This document shows positions 1 to 8,098 of a stretch of 64,000 nucleotides of DNA, one piece after another. Below the pieces are notes generated by a model. That model was not told where the DNA came from. It worked only from the letters and a program-made list of their open reading frames with translations, and did no database searches. The position numbers were made by a program, and so were the translations under genes. How positions within the stretch are numbered: the stretch's first letter is position 1; every line of letters begins with the position of its first letter. The DNA lies in contig JAEWIX010000084.1 in the NCBI GenBank assembly GCA_023386885.1, positions 1 through 64,000 of the forward strand. The letters are read 5' to 3'. This stretch comes from Pseudomonadota bacterium (lineage in GTDB: Bacteria; Pseudomonadota; Alphaproteobacteria; Rhizobiales; Xanthobacteraceae).

Positions 1-39
1 CCGGGCGGCCCCGCGGATATCGGCGTCCCCGCGTCGTCG

Positions 40-1158
40 TTATCGTGTCAGCACCGTCGCACCGGCGGTACTGGATTTGCCGAGCGGAATCGGGCCCGGA
101 GGTGTGACCTGCTTCATCAGGTCGCTATTCCACTCGCCGTCCACCTTGAAGTGCGCAGTGGCACCCAGTTCAGCCGCCTCGATCAAGTTGTGATTGACGT
201 AAGCGTAGATACCGGGCTGCCGGAACGTATAGAGCGCAGCTCCCGCAGAACCACCGCGAACGAACCACGTTTCCAGATTCTTCTCCGGCGGGTTGCCGAA
301 CTTGCCGGTTTCCCAGACGTAGTCGCCGTGGCCGCCGATCAGATGCGGGCGGGTGTCGCGGTTGGCTTCGGAATGCACGATCATCACGGTCTCGCCGACC
401 TTGGCAGTCATCGCATTCTTGCCGGTGAGTGCGCCGACGCGGCCGTTAAAGACAACGTGGGTCGGCACCAGCTTGCGCATCACTTCCGTCGTATCGGCAA
501 AGGCTTCGCCGGGAGAATCGTAGGTTTTGTATTTCCCGTTCTCGTCCTTCGGAATGTAAAAATCATTCTCACCGACGTAGTAGATGCGGTCATAACGCAA
601 CGGTTTGCCATCGGGATTCTTGAGGCCATCTCGTGGCAAAACCATGATCGTCCCGTGCATCCCGGAGACGACGTGCCATGGGATCATTCCCTCCGGCGCG
701 CAGTGATAAACGAACACACCGGCGCGATCGGCCTTGAACCGAAGCACTGTCTGCTCGCCCGGATTGACGTGAGTGAGCGCGCCGCCGCCGAGACCACCGG
801 TCGCGGCATGGAAGTCGATGTTATGCGGCATCGTATTGGTGACGGGGTTGATCAGAGTGAGTTCGACATAGTCGCCCTCATGCACCACCATCATCGGCGC
901 GGGCATCGTTCCGTTGAATGTCATCGCCTGCAGCTTGGTGCCGGCATCGTCGATGACGACCTCCTTCTCGCGGACCGTCAACTTGAATTCCACGATCTTC
1001 GGGCCATCCTTGGCGATCTGGTCGTGCGGATGCACGAAGGGCGGCGCCACCAGTTCGACGCTCTCGCGCGGCAGCTTGAGATCGTCGGCCAATGCGGGTG
1101 CGGCCATGACAAGAGCTGCAACGGCGGCGCCCATCAGGGCGGTTCGGCGGGTGATCAT
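40..1158 (-). CDS. nirK: Copper-containing nitrite reductase (NO-forming)
   Basis: Periplasmic enzyme of denitrification that reduces nitrite to nitric oxide. The 372-residue product has two cupredoxin domains. Type 1 copper ligands are visible as His112, Cys153, His162 and Met167, type 2 ligands as His117, His152 and His323, and the catalytic Asp115 and His277 lie in the expected contexts (HNIDFH, YHCAPEGM, IGGHGDY). The first 24 residues form a signal with twin arginines at 4-5 and an ALA cleavage site, so Tat export is likely. An upstream in-frame start exists at 1236, but the ATG at 1158 has a GGAG site and begins exactly at the signal peptide. A Crp/Fnr-type dyad lies about 70 bases upstream. 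No nirV is seen on the side inside the window. Identification is firm. Confidence 0.97.
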   Translation of the reverse strand: MITRRTALMGAAVAALVMAAPALADDLKLPRESVELVAPPFVHPHDQIAKDGPKIVEFKLTVREKEVVIDDAGTKLQAMTFNGTMPAPMMVVHEGDYVELTLINPVTNTMPHNIDFHAATGGLGGGALTHVNPGEQTVLRFKADRAGVFVYHCAPEGMIPWHVVSGMHGTIMVLPRDGLKNPDGKPLRYDRIYYVGENDFYIPKDENGKYKTYDSPGEAFADTTEVMRKLVPTHVVFNGRVGALTGKNAMTAKVGETVMIVHSEANRDTRPHLIGGHGDYVWETGKFGNPPEKNLETWFVRGGSAGAALYTFRQPGIYAYVNHNLIEAAELGATAHFKVDGEWNSDLMKQVTPPGPIPLGKSSTAGATVLTR

Positions 1159-1220
1159 GACACTCTCCTGTTCGGTGTCCGTGACTGATGCCGCGAGTAT
1201 GCCGCGGCCCGCCGCGCGCT

Positions 1221-1238
1221 CTTTGCGACTTCGCAAAG
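1221..1238. promoter_or_regulatory. NnrR/Fnr-type dyad upstream of nirK
   Basis: CTTTGCGACTTCGCAAAG is a perfect inverted repeat (7-base arms, 4-base spacer) whose core is TTGCG-N4-CGCAA, the TTG-N8-CAA arrangement of NO-responsive Crp/Fnr regulators such as NnrR. Its centre is about 71 bases upstream of the nirK ATG, which would put a start site near 1187-1190 for class II activation at -41.5. A weaker half-match to an Fnr box (TTGAT-N4-ATTTC) lies at 1302-1315. Confidence 0.75.
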
Positions 1239-1380
1239 AAAAGCAATATTCCGGATCGATCTTATGCGTTAGGACCGCGCCGATGCAGCCCGTTACTTAA
1301 CTTGATAACGATTTCCGGAAGCGGATCACGCCTTGTATCGCGCCGAGACGACGATGCCGGTCGTTTCATGCGGTGCGTGT

Positions 1381-2697
1381 TTAGTGCGGCTCGCCGATGT
1401 GCTTGCTGCGGATGCGGTGCACCACCCACCAGATCGCGAAGGCAGCGACCGGAACGAAACCGGCGCTGAGATAGATCGGCTCGATCTGCACCGCGTGGGC
1501 TTCGTGCGCGGCCTTGGCGAGATAACCGAACAGGCCGACCACATAATAGGTGATCGCCGCGACGGAGAGCCCTTCCACCGTGGTCTGCAACCGCAGTTGC
1601 AGCCGCGTGCGCTCGTTCATCGACGAGAGCAGTTGCTGGTTCTGCTGCTGGCGTTCGACATCGACCCGGGTACGCAGCAGGTTGGCGGCGCGCGTCAGCT
1701 TCTCCGATAGCGCGGCCTGCCGCGCCTCGATTGCCATGCAGGTGCGCAACGCCGGCGCCATACGGCGGGCGAGAAACGACGACCATGTCGGCAGGCTGCC
1801 GATGGCACGTTCGCCGATGCTTTGCAGCCGCTGCGCGACAATCTCGTCGTAGGCGCGGCTGGCGCCGAAGCGAAACAGGCTGGCGGCACCGCCGGCCTCG
1901 ACCTCGGCGGCGAGCGCCATCAGTTCGTCGAGCAGATGATGATTGTCCGAGAGGTCGCGCGCGCTGCGCATGGTCTCGGTCACTTCGGCAAGCCGCTTCT
2001 CCGCCCTTGCGATCGAGGGAGCCAGTCGCTGCGCTTCCGGCAGGCCGAGCAGCGCGAAGGTGCGATAGGTCTCGATGTCGATGATGTGCTGGATCAGTGT
2101 GCCGGCACCCTCACCACTCATGCCGCGGTCGGTGACGAGAATGCGGACATAGCCGCCGGCATCGAGTTGGAAGTCGGTTGCATAGGTGGCAAGCGCATCA
2201 CCGGTCTCGGCGGCGGCAAGGCTGGCGCGGTCGAACAGTTGCTCCGGCGCGGTGCGGGCCGGATTATCCGGCAGCAGATGCAGATCGATGGCGACCAGCA
2301 CCGGGCCCGGCTGGCTGACCTGCCGCATCGGCGCGGCGAGGCTTTCGGCCGACGGGTGGAACGCCGGCATGTCGGCTTCCGATGGAAACTCCCACGTATA
2401 GGTGGTGAACTCCGAATGCTGCTCCCAGCGCAGCACGGTGGCGCCGAGCGTCACGCGCAAATGCTTTTCCGCGGGTTGCGGCGTCGCCAGACCGCGCGCC
2501 GCGCAGAACGCGGTGAGTTGGGCACGATCCGCGGCGGCGCGCTCCCCCGTGGTATCGAAGGCGAAATGCAGGATGCGCACAGGTGTAACGATGGCCGTCA
2601 CCGGGCGGGCATGAACTTCGCCCAGCACCGCCGTGCGCAAAGGATGCGGCTCCAGGCTCGCCGCCCTGCTGTCGCCAATCGAAACCGCCGCGCTCAT
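1381..2697 (-). CDS. DUF3422 family membrane protein
   Basis: 438-residue protein of the DUF3422 family, whose function is not established. The soluble N-terminal part (about 1-290) starts with the family segment LRTAVLGEVHARP. Residues about 290-365 are helical and Gln/Arg-rich, likely coiled coil. Two hydrophobic segments near 372-392 and 408-428 suggest a C-terminal membrane anchor with the bulk in the cytoplasm. The ATG at 2697 is followed directly by sequence typical of the family N-terminus. It ends 222 bases before the nirK start and is transcribed in the same direction, but the dyad in the gap suggests nirK has its own promoter. A role in nitrite metabolism cannot be inferred from position alone. 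Confidence 0.8.
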   Translation of the reverse strand: MSAAVSIGDSRAASLEPHPLRTAVLGEVHARPVTAIVTPVRILHFAFDTTGERAAADRAQLTAFCAARGLATPQPAEKHLRVTLGATVLRWEQHSEFTTYTWEFPSEADMPAFHPSAESLAAPMRQVSQPGPVLVAIDLHLLPDNPARTAPEQLFDRASLAAAETGDALATYATDFQLDAGGYVRILVTDRGMSGEGAGTLIQHIIDIETYRTFALLGLPEAQRLAPSIARAEKRLAEVTETMRSARDLSDNHHLLDELMALAAEVEAGGAASLFRFGASRAYDEIVAQRLQSIGERAIGSLPTWSSFLARRMAPALRTCMAIEARQAALSEKLTRAANLLRTRVDVERQQQNQQLLSSMNERTRLQLRLQTTVEGLSVAAITYYVVGLFGYLAKAAHEAHAVQIEPIYLSAGFVPVAAFAIWWVVHRIRSKHIGEPH

Positions 2698-2826
2698 TGA
2701 TGCTGTCCGCCCCTCGTTCGGACGTCAGCCTTAGCATCCGCGCGCCGGATGCGCCAAGGCGTCCGTTGGACGGACGGGCGCGACCACCTGAGAATGAAGG
2801 GCCACCCCCTCACCTAGTACAGCGTC

Positions 2827-2990
2827 ATGCCCGTGCGTAGCCGCATAGTCGTTCGAAGAACGGCGTCGCTTCGCGCCACCTATGCGAAGAACGGCGTCGC
2901 TTCGCTCGCCTATGTCACGGGCATCCACGTTCTTCTATTCGTGCATCGTCAAAGACGTGGATGGCCGGAACAGGTCCGGCCACGACGACA
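2827..2990. repeat. Composite palindromic intergenic repeat (copy 1)
   Basis: The 357-base gap 2698-3054 holds no gene. It contains an outer inverted repeat (ATGCCCGTG at 2827-2835 against CACGGGCAT at 2916-2924) enclosing two exact 21-base direct copies (2854-2874 and 2885-2905), then a second dyad near 2954-2983 (GTGGATGGCCGG against CCGGCCACG). The direct-repeat unit recurs nearly unchanged at 51097-51118 and the second dyad at 46864-46950, so this is a dispersed family, not local duplication. Confidence 0.75.
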
Positions 2991-3054
2991 AAGATTTTTC
3001 GTCAAGATGAGCAATAGGAATTCGACTTCATAAAGCATCAGCAGCAACGACATC

Positions 3055-3828
3055 TCACGCCGACCGGCGCGGCCTGGGCAACCACGGCGCGATCAGGGCG
3101 TTCGGCCGGAACGGCTTCCAGCTTCCCAACGGCTGCGCGAGCCGGTCGGCGATCACCCACAACGCCGGGGCGTGGAAGCCGAGCCCGATATGCGTGGTGA
3201 TGACCTCGATGTTTTCCCGCTTGGGGCCGTCTTCCTCGAGGCAGGCCTGCCACGCCACCACGCCGTCGGCGCGGGTATAGATCGAGGTCGATGGCACCGG
3301 AATCGGCTGCGCCAGCCGGCTGATCCGCTCCGGCGTCGGCGGCTCGTATTTCTGGCCGGTGAGGATGCGCCAGATGGTTTTGACGTTGCTCGCGCCCGGC
3401 GCCGCGAAAGGACTGCCCAGCGTCACGACCAGACGCACGGCATCGGGCACATGACGCGCTACCTCGCGCGCGATGATGCCACCACGGCTCCAGCCGATCA
3501 GGCTGACCTTCTCGCCCGACTCGGCGTGTAGCCTCACCACTTGCGCCGCGATCGATTCCAGATCGGAGTCGGGCGCGCGAACGTTGCGACCACGGCCCCA
3601 GCCCTGAACCTTGTAACCGAGACGTTCGAGAAAACCGCGAATGGCGATAGTCGAGGTGTCGTCGGCACCAAGGCCAGGCAGCACCATCACCGGATGCGGC
3701 TGCCCGCGCGGCGCGGTGGCCAGAAACGGCGCGGCGGCCAACAGCGCCGGAATGTCCAACAGGCCGCGCCCTTCGGTTGCCAGCAGGGCAAGCGACGGCG
3801 CTTTCACCGTCTTGCTGTCTCGCGCCAT
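3055..3828 (-). CDS. Alpha/beta-hydrolase, lipase/esterase-like
   Basis: 257-residue alpha/beta-hydrolase with nucleophile elbow G-W-S-R-G (Ser114), an acid candidate Asp188 in the RADGVV segment and His213 in the THIGLG segment, which completes a plausible triad. The oxyanion region follows the VLPGLG strand turn at 49-54. The pattern resembles triacylglycerol lipases and polyester depolymerases rather than haloalkane or epoxide hydrolases; the substrate is unknown. It starts 15 bases after the stop of the hydrolase upstream, with an AGGGAGA site, so the two are co-transcribed. A clear paralog with the same length, same serine position and same SHCGLG histidine motif lies at 12942-13754, within a lipid-storage-like block, which hints at an intracellular lipase or ester hydrolase role here too. 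No signal peptide is seen. Confidence 0.8.
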   Translation of the reverse strand: MARDSKTVKAPSLALLATEGRGLLDIPALLAAAPFLATAPRGQPHPVMVLPGLGADDTSTIAIRGFLERLGYKVQGWGRGRNVRAPDSDLESIAAQVVRLHAESGEKVSLIGWSRGGIIAREVARHVPDAVRLVVTLGSPFAAPGASNVKTIWRILTGQKYEPPTPERISRLAQPIPVPSTSIYTRADGVVAWQACLEEDGPKRENIEVITTHIGLGFHAPALWVIADRLAQPLGSWKPFRPNALIAPWLPRPRRSA

Positions 3829-3843
3829 CGATGCTCTCCCTGA

Positions 3844-4755
3844 TTATTCGGCCGGCTGCGGCTGGCGATCCGCCGCATGGCCATGGTCCGCAATCGCTTC
3901 GACCAGAATGGGCACGAGGCCCGGTGCGAGATCGTGACCCATACCCGGAATGATCGTCAGTTTCGCGCCGGGAACGTGTTTGGCGGTGTCCTGCCCGGCT
4001 TCGACCGGGACCAACGGATCGTCGGCACCGTGCAGCACCAGGGTCGGCGCCGCGATGGTCTTCAACAGATCGACGCGGCTTCCCGACGCCAGCACAGCCA
4101 TCAGTTGCCGCCCGACGCCGACCGGATAGTACGAACGATCGGCCGACTGCGCGATCTTGACGCGAAGCTCCACATCGGAGGTCGGGAAGCCAGGGCTGCC
4201 GATGACGCGATAGACCTTCATGCCATGGGCGATGACCGCCTCGCGATCGTCGGCATTCGGGCGCGGCGCGAGCAGCGCCGCCATCGCTTCGGGCTTGCCC
4301 GACGGCAGGCTTGGATCGCCACTCGACGACATGATCGACACCAGACTGCGCGTGCGATTGGGGTACTTGGCGGCAAACACCTGCGCGATCATGCCGCCCA
4401 TCGAGGCGCCGACGATATGCGCCCGCGCAATGCCCAGCACGTCCATCAGGCCGACGGCGTCGGCCGCCATGTCGTTCAGCGTGTAAGGCGCATCGACCGG
4501 CTCGCCGGCCAGGGCGCGGGTGAATCCGGCGACGACATCCACCGGAGCCGCGTTGTCGAATTTGGTCGACAGGCCGATATCGCGATTGTCGAAGCGCACC
4601 ACGCGAAAGCCGCGCGCAGCGAGCGCCTCGCAGAACGGAACCGGCCATGCGATCATCTGCGTGCCGAGGCCCATGATTAGCAGAATGACCGGCGCCTTCG
4701 CATCACCGAACTCGTCATAGGCAATCTCGATCCCGTTCGCGGCAACTGTAGGCAT
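3844..4755 (-). CDS. Alpha/beta-hydrolase (epoxide hydrolase / enol-lactonase type)
   Basis: 303-residue alpha/beta-hydrolase fold protein. Nucleophile elbow G-A-S-M-G with Ser118, acid Asp246 in HGADDPLVP and His274 in GMGHD form a standard triad. The N-terminal strand pattern (GIEIAYDEFGD, ILLIMGLG) is that of the broad group containing proline iminopeptidases, 3-oxoadipate enol-lactonases and esterases; the exact substrate cannot be read. A TTG at 4761 is possible, but the ATG at 4755 lies at good distance from GAGGAG and begins with the family N-terminus. It is the first gene of a two-gene unit with the lipase-like gene at 3055. A lactone-opening role would suit the monooxygenase clusters later in the window, but that is speculation. 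Confidence 0.75.
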   Translation of the reverse strand: MPTVAANGIEIAYDEFGDAKAPVILLIMGLGTQMIAWPVPFCEALAARGFRVVRFDNRDIGLSTKFDNAAPVDVVAGFTRALAGEPVDAPYTLNDMAADAVGLMDVLGIARAHIVGASMGGMIAQVFAAKYPNRTRSLVSIMSSSGDPSLPSGKPEAMAALLAPRPNADDREAVIAHGMKVYRVIGSPGFPTSDVELRVKIAQSADRSYYPVGVGRQLMAVLASGSRVDLLKTIAAPTLVLHGADDPLVPVEAGQDTAKHVPGAKLTIIPGMGHDLAPGLVPILVEAIADHGHAADRQPQPAE

Positions 4756-4943
4756 TGGCAACTCACTCCTCGGGTTTGTCGTCTCTCTCGTGCGCCGGAA
4801 GTTCCGGGCGGTTCAATTCGTCATTCTCTGCATCGACGATGCATGCGTCCGCACATCGTTTCGTCCTTCGAGGTTACCCGGCACACGCGACCGCTTCAAC
4901 GATCAGACGGCGGGTTTTCTCGTCGGTCCCTTCTCGCCACACT

Positions 4944-5747
4944 TCAACTGTCACGCTTGTCGCGCCCCTGATTGAGCGCGCTGCCGACCGCCCGCACCAG
5001 CCAATTCGGCTGATACTTGATCCATTGCACCGCAAGCTCGTTGGCCAATCCCGCGACATGGACCGGCTTGCCGGCCATGCAGGCGCGGAAACCTTCCGCG
5101 GCGACGCTCTTGGCATCCATGATCATCACGCTCGGCAAGCTGCCGAGATCGGTCCCCTGCACCATTCCGGTCGCGGTGACGCCGGGACACAGTGTCGTCA
5201 CCGTGACGCCGCTGCCGCTCAATTCCTGAAACAGCGCATCGCCGAACGAGCGGACATAAGCCTTGGAGGCGGCATAGACCGCGAGATTGGGCACCGGCAT
5301 GAACGACGCAATCGAGGCGACGTTGAGAATGCGCCCGCGCTTGCGCGCCAGCATCGGACCTAGAAACAGATGCGTCATCGCGGTCATGGCGACGATGTTG
5401 ACCTGCAAAAGCTGTAACTGCCTGTCGAGATCGAGCGTGTTGAAACGGCCCTCTAACAGCAACCCGGCATTGTTGACGAGAAGATCGATCTGCGTGCCCG
5501 CGCCGTGAACCGCTTCGAACACGGCCTGCGCGGCGTTCGGCTCGCCGAGATCCGCTGCAACGATGGTGGTGCGGACGCCGTGCGCGGCGGAAAGCTCGCT
5601 GGCCAGCGCCTGCAGCTTGTCGCGGCTGCGCGCCAGCAGCACAAGATCGAATTTGTTGACCGCCAGAATACGCGCCAGTTCCTCACCGATCCCGGCCGAC
5701 GCGCCTGTCACCAGCGCACATTGACGTTCATTTCCGCTCGTTGCCAT
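4944..5747 (-). CDS. Short-chain dehydrogenase/reductase
   Basis: 267-residue SDR with the NAD(P)-binding TGASAGIG at 14-21, NNAG at 92-95, and catalytic Ser145, Tyr158 and Lys162 (YAASK). The sequence around the cofactor site (LLARSRDKLQ) favours NADP. The hydrophobic tail region resembles SDRs of the DltE/YqjQ type that act on lipids or ketones, but no substrate can be assigned. ATG at 5747 has a GGAGAGGA site. It is transcribed in the same direction as the hydrolases, separated from the hydrolase start at 4755 by about 190 bases in which nothing recognisable was seen, so it may or may not share their transcript. Confidence 0.85.
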   Translation of the reverse strand: MATSGNERQCALVTGASAGIGEELARILAVNKFDLVLLARSRDKLQALASELSAAHGVRTTIVAADLGEPNAAQAVFEAVHGAGTQIDLLVNNAGLLLEGRFNTLDLDRQLQLLQVNIVAMTAMTHLFLGPMLARKRGRILNVASIASFMPVPNLAVYAASKAYVRSFGDALFQELSGSGVTVTTLCPGVTATGMVQGTDLGSLPSVMIMDAKSVAAEGFRACMAGKPVHVAGLANELAVQWIKYQPNWLVRAVGSALNQGRDKRDS

Positions 5748-5792
5748 GACATTCCTCTCCTGACTTCGACGACCTCAAGCCTGGAAACAGGC

Positions 5793-6389
5793 TCAAGCCT
5801 TGGAATCGGGTGGCGCATGGGGACCGTGAAGCGCCTGCCAGACCGACTTCAATGCGTGATCGAACAATCCAAGATGTTCGGCCACAGCCTCGGTAGCGAA
5901 ACTCGTCAGGTCGGCGCGCGGCAACCGGACGAACGCCTCGGCATCGGCGCCGTCGACCACGATTGTCATGCCTTGCTTGCGCGCGAGACTCATCATCGTG
6001 GCATTCTCGACCAGACAGTTCATGAACAAGACACGCACGCCCCAGTTGCGAACCCGCGCGGCCGAGCGCGCGAGCAACGCCGCACCGATGCCGCGCCCAC
6101 GATAGTCAGGCAGAACGGAGACGCCAAGCTCGGCGGCGTTCTCCTTCCTTGCCAGATGCGCCGCGCCGATCACCGCCAGGTCGGCATCGGTCACGACGAA
6201 CACGACGTCATGCGTCAGATCGATGCCCTCGACATACGCCCGTATCCCCTGATCGGAGAGCGTATGACCGAACCTGAGATGACGATCCTCCGGCCCGAGC
6301 GCCAGAAGATGAGTCAGCAATCGCGGCCGCTCATCCTCGGGCATCTCTCTGGTGAGGGCATTCAGGTCCATCGACGTTGATACTTCCAT
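5793..6389 (-). CDS. GNAT family N-acetyltransferase
   Basis: 198-residue GNAT-fold protein. The acetyl-CoA pyrophosphate-binding loop is seen as R-G-R-G-I-G-A near residues 97-103, preceded by the beta-4 strand AAELGVSVLPDY and followed by helix ALLARSAARVRN. The N-terminal part (RHLRFGHTLSD) resembles acetyltransferases fused to or encoded with acyl-CoA synthetases and Pat-like enzymes, but the acceptor is not identifiable. The start is uncertain: ATG at 6389 has no clear ribosome site, and ATG at 6371 (six codons later) is also weak. It lies 45 bases upstream of the SDR gene, possibly in one transcript. Confidence 0.8.
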   Translation of the reverse strand: MEVSTSMDLNALTREMPEDERPRLLTHLLALGPEDRHLRFGHTLSDQGIRAYVEGIDLTHDVVFVVTDADLAVIGAAHLARKENAAELGVSVLPDYRGRGIGAALLARSAARVRNWGVRVLFMNCLVENATMMSLARKQGMTIVVDGADAEAFVRLPRADLTSFATEAVAEHLGLFDHALKSVWQALHGPHAPPDSKA

Positions 6390-6528
6390 CGCGCGATCAT
6401 CCGACCGGATCGCCGGCTACCCGACGCGGCTTCGTCCGTCGGAGGTTCGACTGTCGCCCGGCCTTGATCGTGGCCATGGGCCGCCCCGCGGGGCGACCCT
6501 GATGTCGATCGAAGACATTCTCGCGGGC

Positions 6529-7875
6529 TCAATGCGCCGGAGCCGGCACTGGGCCGCGCGCCGTCGCCGTCGGCCGGATCGCCAGCAACAGCAACAGTCC
6601 CGACAGGATGTAGAGCCCCATCACAAAGTACATGCTGTAGATGTTGTCGCCGGTGTTCTTCACGATGAAGCCGTTGATCGAAGGGCTCACCGCCGGGCCG
6701 AGATTGCCGAGGCTGCTGATCAGCGCGAGGCCACCCGCCGCAGCGCCGACCGACAGATATTCGCTGATCAGTGCGAAGAACAGCGGCGTCGCCGATGCGA
6801 TTCCGATCACGGCGAACGACAATGCGATGATCGAGCCGACCAGATTGCCTTGCAGCAGCGTGGTGATGAAGAGACCGATGGCGGCGATTGCGACGCAGGC
6901 CGCGAAGTGCCAGCGGCGTTCGCGCCACTTGTCCGAGTGGCGGCCGATCAGGATCATTCCGATGACGCCGACGGCATTGGGAATGGCCGCGTAGATGCCG
7001 ATCAGGAACAGATCCTTGACGCCCCAGCTCTGGATCAGCGTCGGCAGCCAGAACACCATGGTATAAGTGGCGCCCAGCAGCAGGAAATACACCAGCGACA
7101 AGATATAGACCTTCGGATCGCGCAGGCACTGGGCGAACGATCCCGCGGGCTCGCCCTGCACATCCTTGACGTCGCTGTTCATGCGGTCGGCGTGCAGCGC
7201 CTTCTCCTCACTCGACAGCCAATCGGCCTGCGACGGTTTGTCCTGCAAAAGGACGTAGACGAGGAAGCCGAGCAGGATGGCGGGAACGCCCTGCACCAGG
7301 AACAGCCACTGCCAGCCGTGCATGCCGGCGATGCCGTCGAAGTACTTCAGGATACTGCCGCACAGCGGCCCGGCGATGACCGACACGATGGTGGTGGCCG
7401 ACATGAAGATCGCGATCACCTGCCCGCGCCGCACCGACGGATACCAGTACGTGAAGTACAGGATGACGCCGGGGAAGAAGCCGGCCTCGAATGCGCCCAG
7501 CAGGAAACGCACGACGTAGAACTGCGTCGGTGTCGAGACGAACATCATCGCGGTGGCGGCGGCGCCCCACAGCACCATGATGCGCAGCAACGTTTTGCGC
7601 GCGCCGATCTTCTCGAGCAGCAGATTGCTCGGCACCTCGAACAGGAAATAGCCGATGAAGAAGATGCCGGCGCCGAGGCCGTAGACGGCATCGCTGAACG
7701 GCAGCGTCTGCTTCATCTGCAACTGCGCATAGCCGATGTTGATACGGTCGAGATAGGCGACCATGTAAGCGATCAGCAGCAGCGGAATGATACGCCAGTT
7801 GATTTTCGAGAACAGCGCGTTAAGCGATGCGCTCTCGGCGACTGCGTGTCGTGAATTGCCCGTCGTAGGATGCAT
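6529..7875 (-). CDS. MFS transporter, anion:cation symporter (ACS) family
   Basis: 448-residue major facilitator with 12 predicted membrane segments. The first loop carries the ACS-family signature pieces YLDRINIGYAQLQM and FFIGYFLFEVPSN, typical of transporters for organic anions such as phthalate, tartrate, 4-hydroxyphenylacetate or 3-phenylpropionate. The substrate is not assignable. A GTG five codons upstream (7890) is possible, but ATG at 7875 lies eight bases after GGAGG. The gene is single on the minus strand, and its upstream gap (7876-8098) holds two perfect palindromes, so it is probably under a dedicated repressor or activator not encoded next to it. Confidence 0.88.
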   Translation of the reverse strand: MHPTTGNSRHAVAESASLNALFSKINWRIIPLLLIAYMVAYLDRINIGYAQLQMKQTLPFSDAVYGLGAGIFFIGYFLFEVPSNLLLEKIGARKTLLRIMVLWGAAATAMMFVSTPTQFYVVRFLLGAFEAGFFPGVILYFTYWYPSVRRGQVIAIFMSATTIVSVIAGPLCGSILKYFDGIAGMHGWQWLFLVQGVPAILLGFLVYVLLQDKPSQADWLSSEEKALHADRMNSDVKDVQGEPAGSFAQCLRDPKVYILSLVYFLLLGATYTMVFWLPTLIQSWGVKDLFLIGIYAAIPNAVGVIGMILIGRHSDKWRERRWHFAACVAIAAIGLFITTLLQGNLVGSIIALSFAVIGIASATPLFFALISEYLSVGAAAGGLALISSLGNLGPAVSPSINGFIVKNTGDNIYSMYFVMGLYILSGLLLLLAIRPTATARGPVPAPAH

Positions 7876-7915
7876 TGTTGTTCCCTCCACCCGATTGTCA
7901 GTTCAATGAACGATC

Positions 7916-7934
7916 GCTTTCCGTCACGGAAAGC
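7916..7934. promoter_or_regulatory. Palindrome upstream of the MFS gene
   Basis: GCTTTCCG-TCA-CGGAAAGC, perfect 8-base arms with a 3-base spacer, 41-59 bases upstream of the MFS start codon at 7875. It could be an operator or a 5' leader hairpin; no T-run follows on the minus strand. Confidence 0.45.
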
Positions 7935-8007
7935 TCGATTGCCGAAATCCGTATCGCCCAGCCCGGCCGCAACACGCGGCCGATTTGAGCCAAACGATCC
8001 TACTCAC

Positions 8008-8023
8008 CGGACCGAACGGTCCG
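8008..8023. promoter_or_regulatory. Second palindrome upstream of the MFS gene
   Basis: CGGACCG-AA-CGGTCCG, perfect 7-base arms with a 2-base spacer, containing the ACCG-N2-CGGT core often seen in TetR-type operators. It lies about 133 bases upstream of the MFS start and downstream of the WS/DGAT stop codon at 8099. Confidence 0.45.
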
Positions 8024-8098
8024 ACGTTGCCCATCCGACAGCCGTAACGAAGCCAGTTGCGTACGCTTCGGATCGCGACTGTTGCTTGCTTGGTGTGC

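Noticed and set aside
151..1188. Long plus-strand reading frame opposite nirK (345 codons)
   Set aside because: Antisense shadow of a confidently identified gene; composition reflects GC-rich codon bias and there is no family pattern or ribosome site.
3038..4648. 536-codon minus-strand frame
   Set aside because: It overlaps both hydrolase genes in another frame and is Arg/Gly-rich without domain features.
6352..7854. 500-codon plus-strand frame opposite the MFS gene
   Set aside because: Asp/His/Arg-rich translation typical of antisense of a membrane protein gene.
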